64,000 nt of DNA from Bacillota bacterium (GCA_023407575.1 JAEYLX010000070.1:53998-117997); one strand, 5' to 3'; counted from the stretch's first letter, positions 1 to 9,265 are shown. Program-made: numbers and translations. The notes: a model not told the origin generated them from the letters alone.

Positions 1-2
1 GT

Positions 3-1049
3 GAAATAAAATTACAAAAGGCAATTGAAGCATCAAAAAATACAGTAGCCTGGAAGCTTTTTGAGGAATTAACACCACAGGTAGGGTTGGATTACTTACT
101 TAGAATGAATTTTGCTAAAATATCAGAGAGTGATTACATCCCTGCAGCTGCACTTGGGGGATTAACCGTTGGTGCAAGCTCTGTTGAAATGGCAGCAGGT
201 TATGCGGCAATTGAGAATGATGGTTTTTATCGTGAGCCAACTTGTATTATAAGAATTATGGATTCACAAGGAGAAGAGGTTGTTGGAGAAACAATCGATG
301 AAAAACAGATTTATAAGACAGAAGCGGCAAGGATTATGACAGAGACCTTAACTGGGGTAATGAAAAAAGGAACGGGAAAGGGTCTTGGTCTCTCTAATAC
401 AATAAGTGCAGGTAAAACTGGTACCACGAATGATCAAAAGGACGGATGGTTCGTTGGCTATACTCCTTATTATACCACCAGTGTATGGGTTGGGTATGAT
501 TTGCCCAAAGCGTTGTCTGATTTAAGAGGTGCCTCCTATCCGGGTAGCATCTGGCATAATTTTATGGAACAGGTGCATACAATCTCTATGACAAAGGACT
601 TCTTATTCTATGATTGGAGACCACAGGAAGAACAAAGCGAAGTTCCGGAAGAAGAAAATACGGAAGAAGTTGATTCTGATGAGAACGTTACAGAAGAGAA
701 TGTAGTAGAACCAGAGATACCCGAGGAAGAAATAAGCAACAATGAGGAAGAAATCGAAACAGAAGCACCAGATAGTGATACTAATCCAGAGGATAGTTTA
801 GAAGAAGAGGGTAATTATCAGGAGGATGGTTCAGAAGATGGACTTGATCCAGAAGAAATCGATTCGGAAGATAATAGTTCAGAAGGAGAAGAAACACCAG
901 AGGAAGGAACCAACCCTGAAACTATTGATGGTCTTGAGAGGGATGAAACCACTGACACTGCAATTTTAGAGGGTGAAGGCGCTTCCGAGGGAGAGGGCTT
1001 AATTGATGATAATTTTATTAAAGAAGGTCAGGAAGAGATTCTGAATTAG
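3..1049 (+). CDS. Class A penicillin-binding protein, C-terminal part (5' end outside window)
   Basis: The reading frame is open from base 3, so the gene begins upstream of the window. What is visible is the end of a PBP1a-type transpeptidase domain that cross-links peptidoglycan outside the membrane. The third active-site motif appears as KTGTT (about bases 418-432), followed by DGWFVGYTPYYTTSVWVGYD, which is typical of bifunctional PBPs. The SxxK and SxN motifs lie upstream and cannot be checked. After the catalytic domain comes a tail of more than 120 residues that is extremely rich in Glu and Asp with scattered Pro, Ser and Thr, ending at the stop. Such tails are common in clostridial PBPs, but this one is strongly acidic and probably disordered in the wall. 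A good ribosome site for the next gene follows 40 bp later, so the two may be co-transcribed. Confidence 0.9.
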   Translation, partial: EIKLQKAIEASKNTVAWKLFEELTPQVGLDYLLRMNFAKISESDYIPAAALGGLTVGASSVEMAAGYAAIENDGFYREPTCIIRIMDSQGEEVVGETIDEKQIYKTEAARIMTETLTGVMKKGTGKGLGLSNTISAGKTGTTNDQKDGWFVGYTPYYTTSVWVGYDLPKALSDLRGASYPGSIWHNFMEQVHTISMTKDFLFYDWRPQEEQSEVPEEENTEEVDSDENVTEENVVEPEIPEEEISNNEEEIETEAPDSDTNPEDSLEEEGNYQEDGSEDGLDPEEIDSEDNSSEGEETPEEGTNPETIDGLERDETTDTAILEGEGASEGEGLIDDNFIKEGQEEILN

Positions 1050-1105
1050 TAGATCTAGGAATGCAAATACTTAATTAGGAATAAAAACGAGAGAGGAGGA
1101 TTAAC

Positions 1106-3013
1106 TTGAAAAATGGCATTTATTTGAATGATTCCATACATGGGTTGATTTCCTTAACGGAATATGAAAGAAGAATTGTTTCAACCATTGGATTTAATCG
1201 CCTTCATGATGTATATCAGAATTCTACGTTATATCTTACGTTTCCAACGAATCGAACCAAACGATTTGAACACTCCATTGGAACAATGAAACTTTGTTCT
1301 GATATGTTTTTCCAATCGTTACTGAATACCACGGATTCAACGTTAAAGGAATTTTTTGATATATTTGATAAGGAATATGCTAATATTTTAGATAGCTTAG
1401 GACAGCAAACAGAGGTATGTGCAGATAAATTAGGTGGTAGGCTACCAAGGGAAATTCCCTGGATTGAACTGGATAAGCTGCGACATTCGCTAATACCGAA
1501 TAATATTCCAGATCATTACAATATGATACATCTTATTCTCATTCAATCAATTCGGGCAGCAGCCTTACTACATGATATCGGACATCCTCCATTTAGTCAT
1601 ATCGTAGAGTTTGCTTTGAAGGATGTTTACCTGGAATATAAAGAGAAAGTAAACATTGAAAAAGAGAATACAAAAGAATTTGTTGATATTATGTCGAAAT
1701 ACTTCGAGGGTAATAAGAAATTACATGAGCAAATGGGCGACGAAATCAGTGAGGGTATTTTGAGTAAAATTATTGTAGCAACTTCAGAAGATTCATCAAA
1801 CTACAATGAAAATTTATTTGAACTATTGGTACTAGAAAGTGTAAAAAGGATTTTTGCTGAAGAAGGGGCATTCAGATATCTTCATAGAATTATCGATTCT
1901 AGCTTAGATGGAGATCGTTTGGATTACGTTACAAGGGATGTAATTAATTCTGGGAAAGATTCAGGCAAAATTGAATATAGCAGAATTATTAATGATATGC
2001 AGTTGTTTGTGAAAAACGGAGATATTCTATTTTGTGTTCCCTTAAAAGCGGTTACTTCTGTTGAGGACTTTGTAAAGCGCAGATATAATAGCTATAAGGA
2101 TATTGTTTATCATCATAGAGTCATTCAATCTGATTATATTCTCGAAGGAATTGTAAAAGATTTGGTCATAAAATATTTGATGGAAGAAGGATTGGAAAAG
2201 CAGCAGGACAATGAGATATTAATTCCATTTGATATTTCGGGACTTTGGTTCCCCTTGGGCGATAAAAAGTCAGCAATAAAAGCAAATGCACTTTCCCAGT
2301 GGAATGATTCCTGGCTGACCACAGTACTTAGACAGATTTATTATACAGAATATTATCATAATAAAGATATTATGGAAGGAACCAGAGACTTCGTATTAGC
2401 ACAAAGGTTAGCTGAATTATTGCGCAGCAGTAAGCGGTATCATTCGTTAATTAAGCGGAGTGAGAATTTTAAGGTTATCGACGATGCTGTGAAGCTTGAA
2501 ATAATGAAACGAAGGGATGACATAAAAGCATCCCTGATGAAGGAAAATAAACTTTTTACTCAGGGAAAATCCACAGAATTAATTCTTCAAATGTTAGAGA
2601 ACGTGACAAAAAATTCTTCTGGGTTTGTATTATCCTTTATTACAAGACATAGTAAGGACATGAATATTTCGAGCTTTGAGCAGAACGTCAGTGATATTGT
2701 TCGAGAAGAAACGGATCACATTGTTACCAGCCTTAATCTTAAGGCTTATGATACGGTTACTTTATTTAAAAGGATTTCAATAGGATTAGATTACCCAATT
2801 TATTTTTATAATCATAAGGGAGCAATTTGCACCCTAAAAGATATTAGCGGGATTGCTGATATTTTACAGCTTGATTCTGATTACCTACCAGTCTTCTATA
2901 TTTATATTTTAGTAAAGGATGAGGCTGGAATTATAAAGGATATAAGAGAAGAAGTGTTAAATGCAATTGGGAAACGTATTGGTATTGAAATCGTGAACAA
3001 TGTTCTCGTATAA
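1106..3013 (+). CDS. HD-domain phosphohydrolase (COG1078-like, dNTPase/nucleotidase relative)
   Basis: This 635-residue protein starts at TTG 1106 behind GAGGAGGA. Metal-binding HD residues are all present: HSIGTMKLC near residue 53, LLHDIGHPPFSH near residue 153, and DRLDYVTRD near residue 270. That pattern matches the COG1078/YwfO type of HD phosphohydrolases, some of which hydrolyse dNTPs. It is longer than the usual 430-460 residues; the extra length is C-terminal, and no domain is recognisable there. The substrate cannot be deduced. A short 12-nt tandem repeat lies directly after the stop. Confidence 0.8.
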   Translation: MKNGIYLNDSIHGLISLTEYERRIVSTIGFNRLHDVYQNSTLYLTFPTNRTKRFEHSIGTMKLCSDMFFQSLLNTTDSTLKEFFDIFDKEYANILDSLGQQTEVCADKLGGRLPREIPWIELDKLRHSLIPNNIPDHYNMIHLILIQSIRAAALLHDIGHPPFSHIVEFALKDVYLEYKEKVNIEKENTKEFVDIMSKYFEGNKKLHEQMGDEISEGILSKIIVATSEDSSNYNENLFELLVLESVKRIFAEEGAFRYLHRIIDSSLDGDRLDYVTRDVINSGKDSGKIEYSRIINDMQLFVKNGDILFCVPLKAVTSVEDFVKRRYNSYKDIVYHHRVIQSDYILEGIVKDLVIKYLMEEGLEKQQDNEILIPFDISGLWFPLGDKKSAIKANALSQWNDSWLTTVLRQIYYTEYYHNKDIMEGTRDFVLAQRLAELLRSSKRYHSLIKRSENFKVIDDAVKLEIMKRRDDIKASLMKENKLFTQGKSTELILQMLENVTKNSSGFVLSFITRHSKDMNISSFEQNVSDIVREETDHIVTSLNLKAYDTVTLFKRISIGLDYPIYFYNHKGAICTLKDISGIADILQLDSDYLPVFYIYILVKDEAGIIKDIREEVLNAIGKRIGIEIVNNVLV

Positions 3014-3030
3014 AATATATAATATTTAAT

Positions 3031-3096
3031 AAAAAAGATGTTGAAAAAAAAGATATTGAAAAAGATATTGAAAAAGATATTGAAAAGAAAATGTTG
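3031..3096 (+). repeat. 12-nt tandem repeat (AAAGATATTGAA units)
   Basis: Three near-perfect copies of a 12-nt unit, plus diverged copies on each side, follow the HD gene by 18 nt. Read in the frame that starts at 3031, the repeat encodes K-D-I-E units and stays open to a TAA at 3100-3102. That frame differs from the HD gene's and has no start codon of its own. Confidence 0.7.
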
Positions 3097-3130
3097 CATT
3101 AATATTTATATTGCAGGGATATTTAACTAA

Positions 3131-3196
3131 AAGAGCGAATATTAACTTCTATGTACACTGCTAATTGGTGTGAAAGAGAAGTTAATATTCGCTCTT
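3131..3196. terminator. Long-stem hairpin between the HD gene and prs
   Basis: A perfect 20-bp stem (3131-3150 with 3177-3196) encloses a 26-nt loop containing a smaller inverted repeat. It sits between convergent genes. On the minus strand it is followed by TTTT, so it most likely ends prs transcripts. On the plus strand the T-run is poor. Confidence 0.75.
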
Positions 3197-3237
3197 ATAA
3201 ATCAAATTCTTATATACTGATTCTTATATTCTATAAT

Positions 3238-4434
3238 TTATTCTGCCAAATCAGCTGCATAATGACCCTGTTTGTACTCTTGCATAATATTTTGAATTCG
3301 TGCAACAGGATTAAGAAGACCACTAATGCTATCATCATGATTTAATGTATCAATAATCAAGGCTACATATTTACTCATATCTACATTGATATACCAAGGC
3401 TTTGTTAAAAGCTCAGGTGTTTGATAGATAAGATTGGTAGTAAGGATACCGTGAATTAAACCACTTTCATATGCTTCATCAATTTTAGCAAATCCATTGG
3501 TGAATAAACCAAACGTGGAGGCAACAAAGATTCTGCCTGCATTTCTCTTCTTTAACTCATGTGCAACATCCAATACGCTTTCCCCGGAAGAAATCATATC
3601 ATCAACGATTAAAACATCTTTTCCTTCGATATCTGTGCCTAGGAACTCATGTGCTACAATTGGATTACGTCCGTTCACAATCTTAGTGAAGTCACGTCTC
3701 TTATAGAACATACCCATATCAAGACCTAATACGTTAGCATAATAAACTGCTCTTGACATTCCACCTTCATCCGGGCTGATGATCATCATATGTTCCGCAT
3801 CAAGTTTAAGATCAGGTACATTATGAAGCAATGCTTTGATAAATTGATAATTAGGAGCTACGGTTTCAAGGCTGGATAGAGGGATGGCATTTTGAACTCT
3901 TGGGTCATGTGCATCAAAGGTAATGATACTGTCAACACCCATCTGGGTCAATTCTTGAAGAGCAAGAGCACAGTCAAGAGACTCTCTGGAACTTCTTCTA
4001 TGTTGTCTGCCTTCATACAGGTAAGGCATAATAACTGTTATTCTTCTAGCTTTTCCACCAACTGCGGCAATAATTCTTTTTAAATCCTGATAATGGTCAT
4101 CGGGTGACATATGATTGAGATGTCCGGATACAGTATAAGTTAAGCTGTAATTTGTAACATCTACCAACAGGTACAAATCAACACCTCGAACGGATTCTTT
4201 GATTTGACCTTTTGCTTCGCCAGTGCCGAATCGTGGGCAGCAAGCCTTTAATAAAAATGAATCTCTTTGATAGCCGGAAAAAGCAATCGTACCTTTGTGC
4301 TCGCTCTCTCTGGCATCGCGCCATTCAACTAAATAGTCATTCACGCGTTGTCCTAAGGAATTACTGCTTTCTAGCGCAATAATACCCAGAGGTCCTACAG
4401 GAATTGTTTCAACAATTTTCTCGTGCTTTGACAT
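3238..4434 (-). CDS. prs: Ribose-phosphate pyrophosphokinase (PRPP synthase)
   Basis: Makes PRPP from ribose 5-phosphate and ATP for purine, pyrimidine, histidine and tryptophan synthesis in the cytosol. Recognisable segments are the RQHRRSSRES catalytic stretch, FDAHDPRVQNAIP, and the PRPP-binding loop VDDMISSGES. At 398 residues it is clearly longer than the usual 310-320, with extra N-terminal and C-terminal sequence. This long form occurs in Lachnospiraceae-type clostridia. The start is set at 4434 because GGAGGG lies 7 nt upstream; an ATG five codons earlier (4449) overlaps that ribosome site. It is followed by a strong hairpin and lies upstream of nothing obviously related, so it is probably monocistronic. 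Confidence 0.93.
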   Translation of the reverse strand: MSKHEKIVETIPVGPLGIIALESSNSLGQRVNDYLVEWRDARESEHKGTIAFSGYQRDSFLLKACCPRFGTGEAKGQIKESVRGVDLYLLVDVTNYSLTYTVSGHLNHMSPDDHYQDLKRIIAAVGGKARRITVIMPYLYEGRQHRRSSRESLDCALALQELTQMGVDSIITFDAHDPRVQNAIPLSSLETVAPNYQFIKALLHNVPDLKLDAEHMMIISPDEGGMSRAVYYANVLGLDMGMFYKRRDFTKIVNGRNPIVAHEFLGTDIEGKDVLIVDDMISSGESVLDVAHELKKRNAGRIFVASTFGLFTNGFAKIDEAYESGLIHGILTTNLIYQTPELLTKPWYINVDMSKYVALIIDTLNHDDSISGLLNPVARIQNIMQEYKQGHYAADLAE

Positions 4435-4530
4435 GAAATGTCCCTCCATGAATTTAAAGAATTGGTTTCAAAAGCCATTAAAGTTATACCATTATTACCA
4501 TTGATTCGTCAAGACGATTTTCGACATTTA

Positions 4531-5550
4531 TTATTGATTAGTACTATTGACCGCCTTATGTAGACGAATGTCCTTGCCGATAATACGATGAATATTATAG
4601 CTGCTTACAATTCGAGAAAAGATACGTTCTCCATAATTGGTATTAATATTTGTTAAGGACAAATTCGTTGAAATTACCGTGGACTTACGTCTTAACAAGC
4701 GCTCGTTTATGATAAGATATAATTGAGAATTTGTAAAAGCATTATTAAGCTCGGTTCCAAGATCATCAATAATTAGTAAATCACAGGTTAAAATATACTC
4801 AAACTGGTTGGAAGCCTCATAAGAATAATCTTCATCACGGCTAAATTTATATTTTTCAAGAATATCGTATAAGCGAAAAGCAGTGAGATAGATAACGGTG
4901 TTCCCGCGGTCTAACAACTCCTTTGCTATGCAATTTGCAAGAAAAGTTTTTCCGACACCCGTGTTGCCCAACAAAAGCATGTTCTCGTGCTGTTTATTGA
5001 AATGACGAATAAAATTCTTACAGCTGGCAACTACTTTTTGCATATTGGAAAGAGGTGAAAGCCCAAGGGTTTCATCCGTGTAATCATCGGAATAATAAGT
5101 GAAGGAAAAATTGCTAAAATTCTCATTGGAAAGTATGCTTTTAATATTGGAGCCAGAGTACAATAAATCGGAGATGGCTTGTTTAAAGCAGTTGCATTTT
5201 TCGTTATTAACATATCCCGTATCCTTGCATTTATTGCAATGATAGGGCATGTCCAAATAATCTGCGGGATAATCATGCTTTATCAACAATTCCTGTTGTT
5301 GTTGCTTTAACTGGTGAGAATGTTCTCGAAGAATTGCAAGTGCACTATCATCGCCATATAAAGCTAAGCGGCCACTCTGTGCTGATACCTTGATTATTTC
5401 CTCTTCCAGTGCTTTTAATTCCGGAATTTGCTCATATGCTTCTTTTATTCGTTTGTCCTGTATATGCTTGTTTTTTAAACGACGGCTGTCATATTCCCGC
5501 AATATCTGATTGTACTGCTCATTCTTCAATGCCACTTTGTTTTCCTCCAT
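4531..5550 (-). CDS. DnaC/DnaI-like helicase-loader ATPase
   Basis: The protein has 339 residues. An N-terminal helical region is followed by a Cys cluster (CNKCKDTGYVNNEKCNC, near residues 104-120) that looks like the zinc-binding element of DnaI-type loaders. An AAA+ core follows with Walker A LLGNTGVGKT (near 192-201) and Walker B LLIIDDLGTE. The family loads the replicative helicase DnaB/DnaC at origins and restart sites. It sits 36 bp downstream of the DnaD-like gene on the same strand, the usual dnaD-dnaI (primosome) partnership in clostridia, so an operon is likely. IstB-type ATPases of insertion sequences are related, but the Cys cluster, length and neighbour favour a replication role. 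Confidence 0.88.
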   Translation of the reverse strand: MEENKVALKNEQYNQILREYDSRRLKNKHIQDKRIKEAYEQIPELKALEEEIIKVSAQSGRLALYGDDSALAILREHSHQLKQQQQELLIKHDYPADYLDMPYHCNKCKDTGYVNNEKCNCFKQAISDLLYSGSNIKSILSNENFSNFSFTYYSDDYTDETLGLSPLSNMQKVVASCKNFIRHFNKQHENMLLLGNTGVGKTFLANCIAKELLDRGNTVIYLTAFRLYDILEKYKFSRDEDYSYEASNQFEYILTCDLLIIDDLGTELNNAFTNSQLYLIINERLLRRKSTVISTNLSLTNINTNYGERIFSRIVSSYNIHRIIGKDIRLHKAVNSTNQ

Positions 5551-5586
5551 TAATTAATCAACGGCATGGTTCACAAAATTCGAAAC

Positions 5587-6672
5587 CTATAAGCCTTTAT
5601 TCAAAAGCTTCTTTTCCAGTTCAGCATAGTCTTGTGCTGTGTAAGTCCTTTGAGGAAACTGATTAAACTTGTTTGGTGTAGGTTTAGCCATCGTTGTAAC
5701 CTTGCTTGCCTCACTCGCTTTATTTCCTTTTGAAAAATCTTCATCGACTTTTGCAATGTCAGCCTGAGTTTTCACGTTTTTCTTAAACCAGGTTTCTAAA
5801 ATTTTATCCGTATACTTAAAATCTGGTTTTTGTGTCCTTAATAAAGTGCGGTTACAGGCTTCTTCAATGATATCATCAGCAAAACCGTATACCTCAACCC
5901 ATTTTGTTATGTACTGGCGTTCAATTTGACCGGGTGCACGTTTAAGGCCAAAAGCTTTGTTAACAACATTAAAGTGATCGTTGTAAACAGTAGTTGCTTC
6001 CTTTGCCTTTTCCTCGGTATCAATACCTTCTTCGGCCCAACTGATTGCCACGGTCTCTATGTAGGAAGCATTTTTCTTGCCCTTTGAAACACAGTATTCA
6101 TAAAGGAACATGATTAACTCTGGCTTAAAGTGTAATTCCTCGTAGAGGTAAAGAATAAGTTGAAGATCCATTGGTTTTAACAAGCGATCCAGATAGATCT
6201 CAACAATATGTAACACCCAATTAATCTCATCATTATTCCTAAGCTCGATAAGTTGTTCTGGAGAATAATTTGGACGTGTGGCGGGCTTTTTCTCCGTGGT
6301 GACAGTTACTGCAATTTCATCTGTTTGCTGTTCTGGCGCAGGAGTAACTAGCGGTACAGTTCTATTTTGAAATTTACTTAAATCAACCAAGTGAATAGAG
6401 ATAATATCCTTTTGATCATTACGAATCAGAGTAAGGAGCTGCAGTTTTTCCCAATAAGATAGGGCACGCAGGATATCCTTCTCCGTATCTTCTAAACGAT
6501 CGGCAATGGAGGAAATGGATAATTCGGGGTGGTTGCCTAAAAAGCAGCGCAGAAGATATAAATAAACCTTAACATACGCCCCGTTTGCAGATGGCATAAA
6601 TTGATCAATGAAGATGTTCGGCACGATAGTAACATCAGATACGCCTTCAGCATGTAATGATATATTACTCAT
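5587..6672 (-). CDS. DnaD-domain replication initiation protein
   Basis: A 361-residue DnaD/DnaB-type primosome protein. The N-terminal winged-helix-like part (about residues 1-100) includes a segment on secondary-structure inspection like SISSIADRLEDTEKDILRAL. Two DnaD-like helical blocks follow: one around ELIMFLYEYCVSKGKKNASY with IETVAISWAEEGIDTEEKA, and a second around ITKWVEVYGFADDIIEEACN. The second ends in a YTDKILETWFKKNV motif of the DnaD YxxxIxxxW type. The start at 6672 is chosen because AGGAGG lies 6 nt upstream; the longer frame would initiate inside the ribosome site. The gene heads a two-gene operon with the DnaI-like ATPase, and the region upstream contains a DnaA-box-like cluster. 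Confidence 0.88.
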   Translation of the reverse strand: MSNISLHAEGVSDVTIVPNIFIDQFMPSANGAYVKVYLYLLRCFLGNHPELSISSIADRLEDTEKDILRALSYWEKLQLLTLIRNDQKDIISIHLVDLSKFQNRTVPLVTPAPEQQTDEIAVTVTTEKKPATRPNYSPEQLIELRNNDEINWVLHIVEIYLDRLLKPMDLQLILYLYEELHFKPELIMFLYEYCVSKGKKNASYIETVAISWAEEGIDTEEKAKEATTVYNDHFNVVNKAFGLKRAPGQIERQYITKWVEVYGFADDIIEEACNRTLLRTQKPDFKYTDKILETWFKKNVKTQADIAKVDEDFSKGNKASEASKVTTMAKPTPNKFNQFPQRTYTAQDYAELEKKLLNKGL

Positions 6673-6771
6673 AAAATACCTCCTAAATATAGCTGGCAAA
6701 ATGATGCCAGCAACATTATAGCATAGATAATTTCATCTGCAAATAGCCTATTTTCAGGGGTTTGGCCATAT

Positions 6772-6972
6772 TTATCCAACGTGGATAATGTGGATAAAGT
6801 GGATGGGATACAAGTCAAATGATGTAAAAAAATGTAAAATAAACAAGAACATAAGTAAAATCAAGCCTTGTTAAATTCTAAACACTGTGTTTACAGAAGA
6901 ATAGTTCGACAAAAAAATATCCACAGCAGTTATCAAGCAAATTGTTGATAAAACTGTGGATAATGTGGATAA
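6772..6972. promoter_or_regulatory. Cluster of DnaA-box-like 9-mers upstream of the dnaD-like gene
   Basis: Within the 300-bp gap between the dnaD-like gene and murC there are three exact TGTGGATAA 9-mers: 6789-6797, 6955-6963 and 6964-6972. Single-mismatch versions are at 6780-6788 (CGTGGATAA) and 6917-6925 (ATATCCACA), and weaker ones flank the first group. Several abut head-to-tail with a 9-bp period. TGTGGATAA is the complement of the DnaA consensus TTATCCACA. The rest of the gap is AT-rich. The site may let DnaA regulate the primosome operon or may be a DnaA-titration cluster. Confidence 0.7.
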
Positions 6973-8376
6973 CTACAATCCTAGAAGATTTTCTCCCACG
7001 GAAACAATGTCTCCGGCACCCATAGTTATCAACAGGTCACCGTTCATACAATTTTGTAATAAAAAGTTTTCAATCTCATCAAAAGAGCTAAAATGATATA
7101 CTTCCTTACCTAATTTTTCTAATTCTCCTAGTAAATCCTTAGAAGATATGTCTCCTGGGTTCTTTTCACGTGCAGCATAGATGTCTGCAAGCACTATTTT
7201 GTCAGCATATGACAAGGCTTCTGCGAATTCCGTCAAATGCTGTTTTGTACGGGAGTAAGTATGTGGTTGGAACACACACCATAGCTTATTATGGGGATAA
7301 AATTTAGCTGCAGTTAAGGTGGCAACAACTTCTGTGGGGTGGTGTGCATAATCATCGATGATGGATATACCGCCAATTTCCCCTTTATATTCAAAGCGTC
7401 GTTTTGAATTGTTAAAAGAAAGCATAGCTTTTTTTATTGTTTCCATTGAAACACCAATCTGCAGAGCGAGACCGATAACGGGAAGGCAATTTGATACATT
7501 ATGAATACCAATGGCGTTTAATTCAATGCGATCAACATATTTCCCCTTAATATAGAAGTCAAAGCTGCTGATACACTCACGACTAATCTCAATTCGATCA
7601 GCTGCATAGTCATATGCTTTTATGGAAGTACGGTGCTTGGAATCAATAATTCCATAGGAGAAGACTTCACAATCTAAGTCTTTAATAAGCTCTTCATAAC
7701 GGTCAATTTCACCATTAATAAATAATTGACCATCCTTAGGTATTCGCTTAGCAAAGGTATGGAAGGAATGATAAATATCATCCAGATCTTTAAAGAAGTC
7801 CAGGTGATCTTCATCCACATTTAAGATGATGGCGCGCTTTGGATAAAACTCATGATAGGTATTGGTGTATTCACATGCTTCTATAATAAAGTGTTCCGAT
7901 TTACCCATTCGAATATTTCCACCGATGACATCAAGCATGCCACCTACAGAAATAGTTGGATCTAATTCAGCATCCATAAAGACTTGTGAAACCATGGATG
8001 TAGTTGTTGTTTTCCCGTGAGTACCAGATATGGTAACTGCATTATCATAATTAAGCATTAACTGTCCAATCATTTCAGCACGGGAAAGCATTGGAAGATT
8101 AAGACGTTTTACTTCCATAAATTCCTCATTATCTTCCGATATGGCCGCGGTATAAACAACAACTTCAATATCAGAAGTTATATTCGAAGCTCTCTGTCCT
8201 AAGTAGAAGGTAATTCCTAAAGAGCTTAAATGGTCGGTAATACTGCTGTAATGTGCGTCCGAACCACTAATAACAAAATCAAGGGTATGTAAATATTCAG
8301 CAAATCCACTCATGCTTATTCCGCCGATACCAATAAAATGCATCCGGCAGGGCTTATTAAAATCAATTTTATACAT
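6973..8376 (-). CDS. murC: UDP-N-acetylmuramate--L-alanine ligase
   Basis: Cytosolic Mur ligase that adds L-alanine to UDP-MurNAc using ATP, the first amino-acid step of the peptidoglycan stem. The N-terminal Rossmann segment reads HFIGIGGISMSGFAEYL. The ATP loop is SGTHGKTTTTSM, followed by an EACEY segment and a central DDYAHHPTEV motif, all diagnostic of MurC. Length (467 residues) is normal. ATG 8376 lies 6 nt after GGAGG; a TTG two codons earlier is not needed. The gene stands alone rather than in a dcw cluster. Its stop codon directly abuts a DnaA-box pair. Confidence 0.95.
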   Translation of the reverse strand: MYKIDFNKPCRMHFIGIGGISMSGFAEYLHTLDFVISGSDAHYSSITDHLSSLGITFYLGQRASNITSDIEVVVYTAAISEDNEEFMEVKRLNLPMLSRAEMIGQLMLNYDNAVTISGTHGKTTTTSMVSQVFMDAELDPTISVGGMLDVIGGNIRMGKSEHFIIEACEYTNTYHEFYPKRAIILNVDEDHLDFFKDLDDIYHSFHTFAKRIPKDGQLFINGEIDRYEELIKDLDCEVFSYGIIDSKHRTSIKAYDYAADRIEISRECISSFDFYIKGKYVDRIELNAIGIHNVSNCLPVIGLALQIGVSMETIKKAMLSFNNSKRRFEYKGEIGGISIIDDYAHHPTEVVATLTAAKFYPHNKLWCVFQPHTYSRTKQHLTEFAEALSYADKIVLADIYAAREKNPGDISSKDLLGELEKLGKEVYHFSSFDEIENFLLQNCMNGDLLITMGAGDIVSVGENLLGL

Positions 8377-8849
8377 ATTCAACCTCCACGATGCCGGTAA
8401 AGCATCTTCATCAAATAACTAACTGATATTATAACCCATTTTACTTAAATTACAACATTAATTACAAGATTAAAATCCTTAAGCTATCAGAATCGTGCAT
8501 AAAGATACGATAATAGACAGTAAGAATTCATAGCCATTATATTCAGAATATAAAGTATGTGTACCCGAAAACATAAGGAATTAACGAAATAAAGTAAGCT
8601 ACTTGACAAAAAGGAAATGGAATTAATAGAAAATGGTAAGAAATCTGCAAAAATTTGTTATTTTTTCGTAAATATTATTCACATTTTGTAATAAATATGT
8701 TATAATAGCGCTATCTAAACACAAAGAATAAATAGTAAGGGAACTGAAGGTATTATTCAGTGGGGTAACTTGTAACTTGTAATTTGAATCAGTTTAGTAC
8801 TGATCATTACTAAAACGAACGATAATATGGACAGAAGGGGGATCATTCC
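8377..8849. other. 473-bp intergenic region with the spoVG promoter and leader
   Basis: AT-rich spacer between divergent murC and spoVG. The only clear element is a sigma-A-type promoter near 8678-8706. The following leader of about 137 nt has a small ATCAG/CTGAT hairpin near 8786-8802. No ORF with a convincing ribosome site is seen in the rest. Confidence 0.6.
8678..8706 (+). promoter_or_regulatory. Sigma-A-type promoter of spoVG
   Basis: TTCACA (8678-8683) and a perfect TATAAT (8701-8706) are separated by 17 bp. Transcription would begin near 8713, leaving a leader of about 137 nt before the spoVG ATG. Confidence 0.75.
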
Positions 8850-9128
8850 ATGCAAATTACCGACGTACGCGTACGTAAGGTGAGTAAGGAAGGCAAGATG
8901 AAGGCTGTTGTTTCAATCACACTTGATAACGAGTTCGTAGTTCACGATATCAAGGTTATTGAAGGCGATAAGGGTTTATTTATTGCTATGCCTAGCAGAA
9001 AAGCTGGAGACGGCGAATATCGCGATATTGCTCATCCTATCAATTCGGACACAAGAGATAAGATTCAAAAGATTATCCTTGAAAAGTACGAAATTGCGGC
9101 TTTAGAATCAGAAGAAGTACAAGCGTAA
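8850..9128 (+). CDS. spoVG: SpoVG, septation/sporulation regulator, RNA-binding
   Basis: A 92-residue SpoVG with the conserved opening MQITDVRVRKV, the core VVSITLDNEFVVHDIKVIEG, then MPSRK and a DIAHPINSDTR segment. SpoVG proteins bind nucleic acids and affect septation, sporulation, virulence and exoprotein genes post-transcriptionally. AAGGGGG sits about 8 nt before the ATG. It is expressed from its own promoter and ends in a strong terminator, so it is monocistronic. The fit to the family is complete and nothing is missing. Confidence 0.97.
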   Translation: MQITDVRVRKVSKEGKMKAVVSITLDNEFVVHDIKVIEGDKGLFIAMPSRKAGDGEYRDIAHPINSDTRDKIQKIILEKYEIAALESEEVQA

Positions 9129-9152
9129 AAACTAAGAGAAGAGTACAAAAAC

Positions 9153-9176
9153 AGCAGCGTCAGGGCTGCTTTTTTT
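9153..9176 (+). terminator. Rho-independent terminator of spoVG
   Basis: Stem AGCAGC (9153-9158) with GCTGCT (9165-9170), loop of 6 nt, then a run of T residues. Confidence 0.85.
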
Positions 9177-9265
9177 GTTCCGTCATGTTTTCATTTATCA
9201 GTTTACATCAAGTCTCCCAAGGATTATAATAAAACAGTTAAAAATAATAAAGGTAGGGTGTATTT

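Noticed and set aside
8604..8640. Sigma-H-type -35 (AAAGGAAAT) before spoVG
   Set aside because: The -35 half matches, but no GAAT-type -10 sits at the right distance; a sigma-A pair further down fits better.
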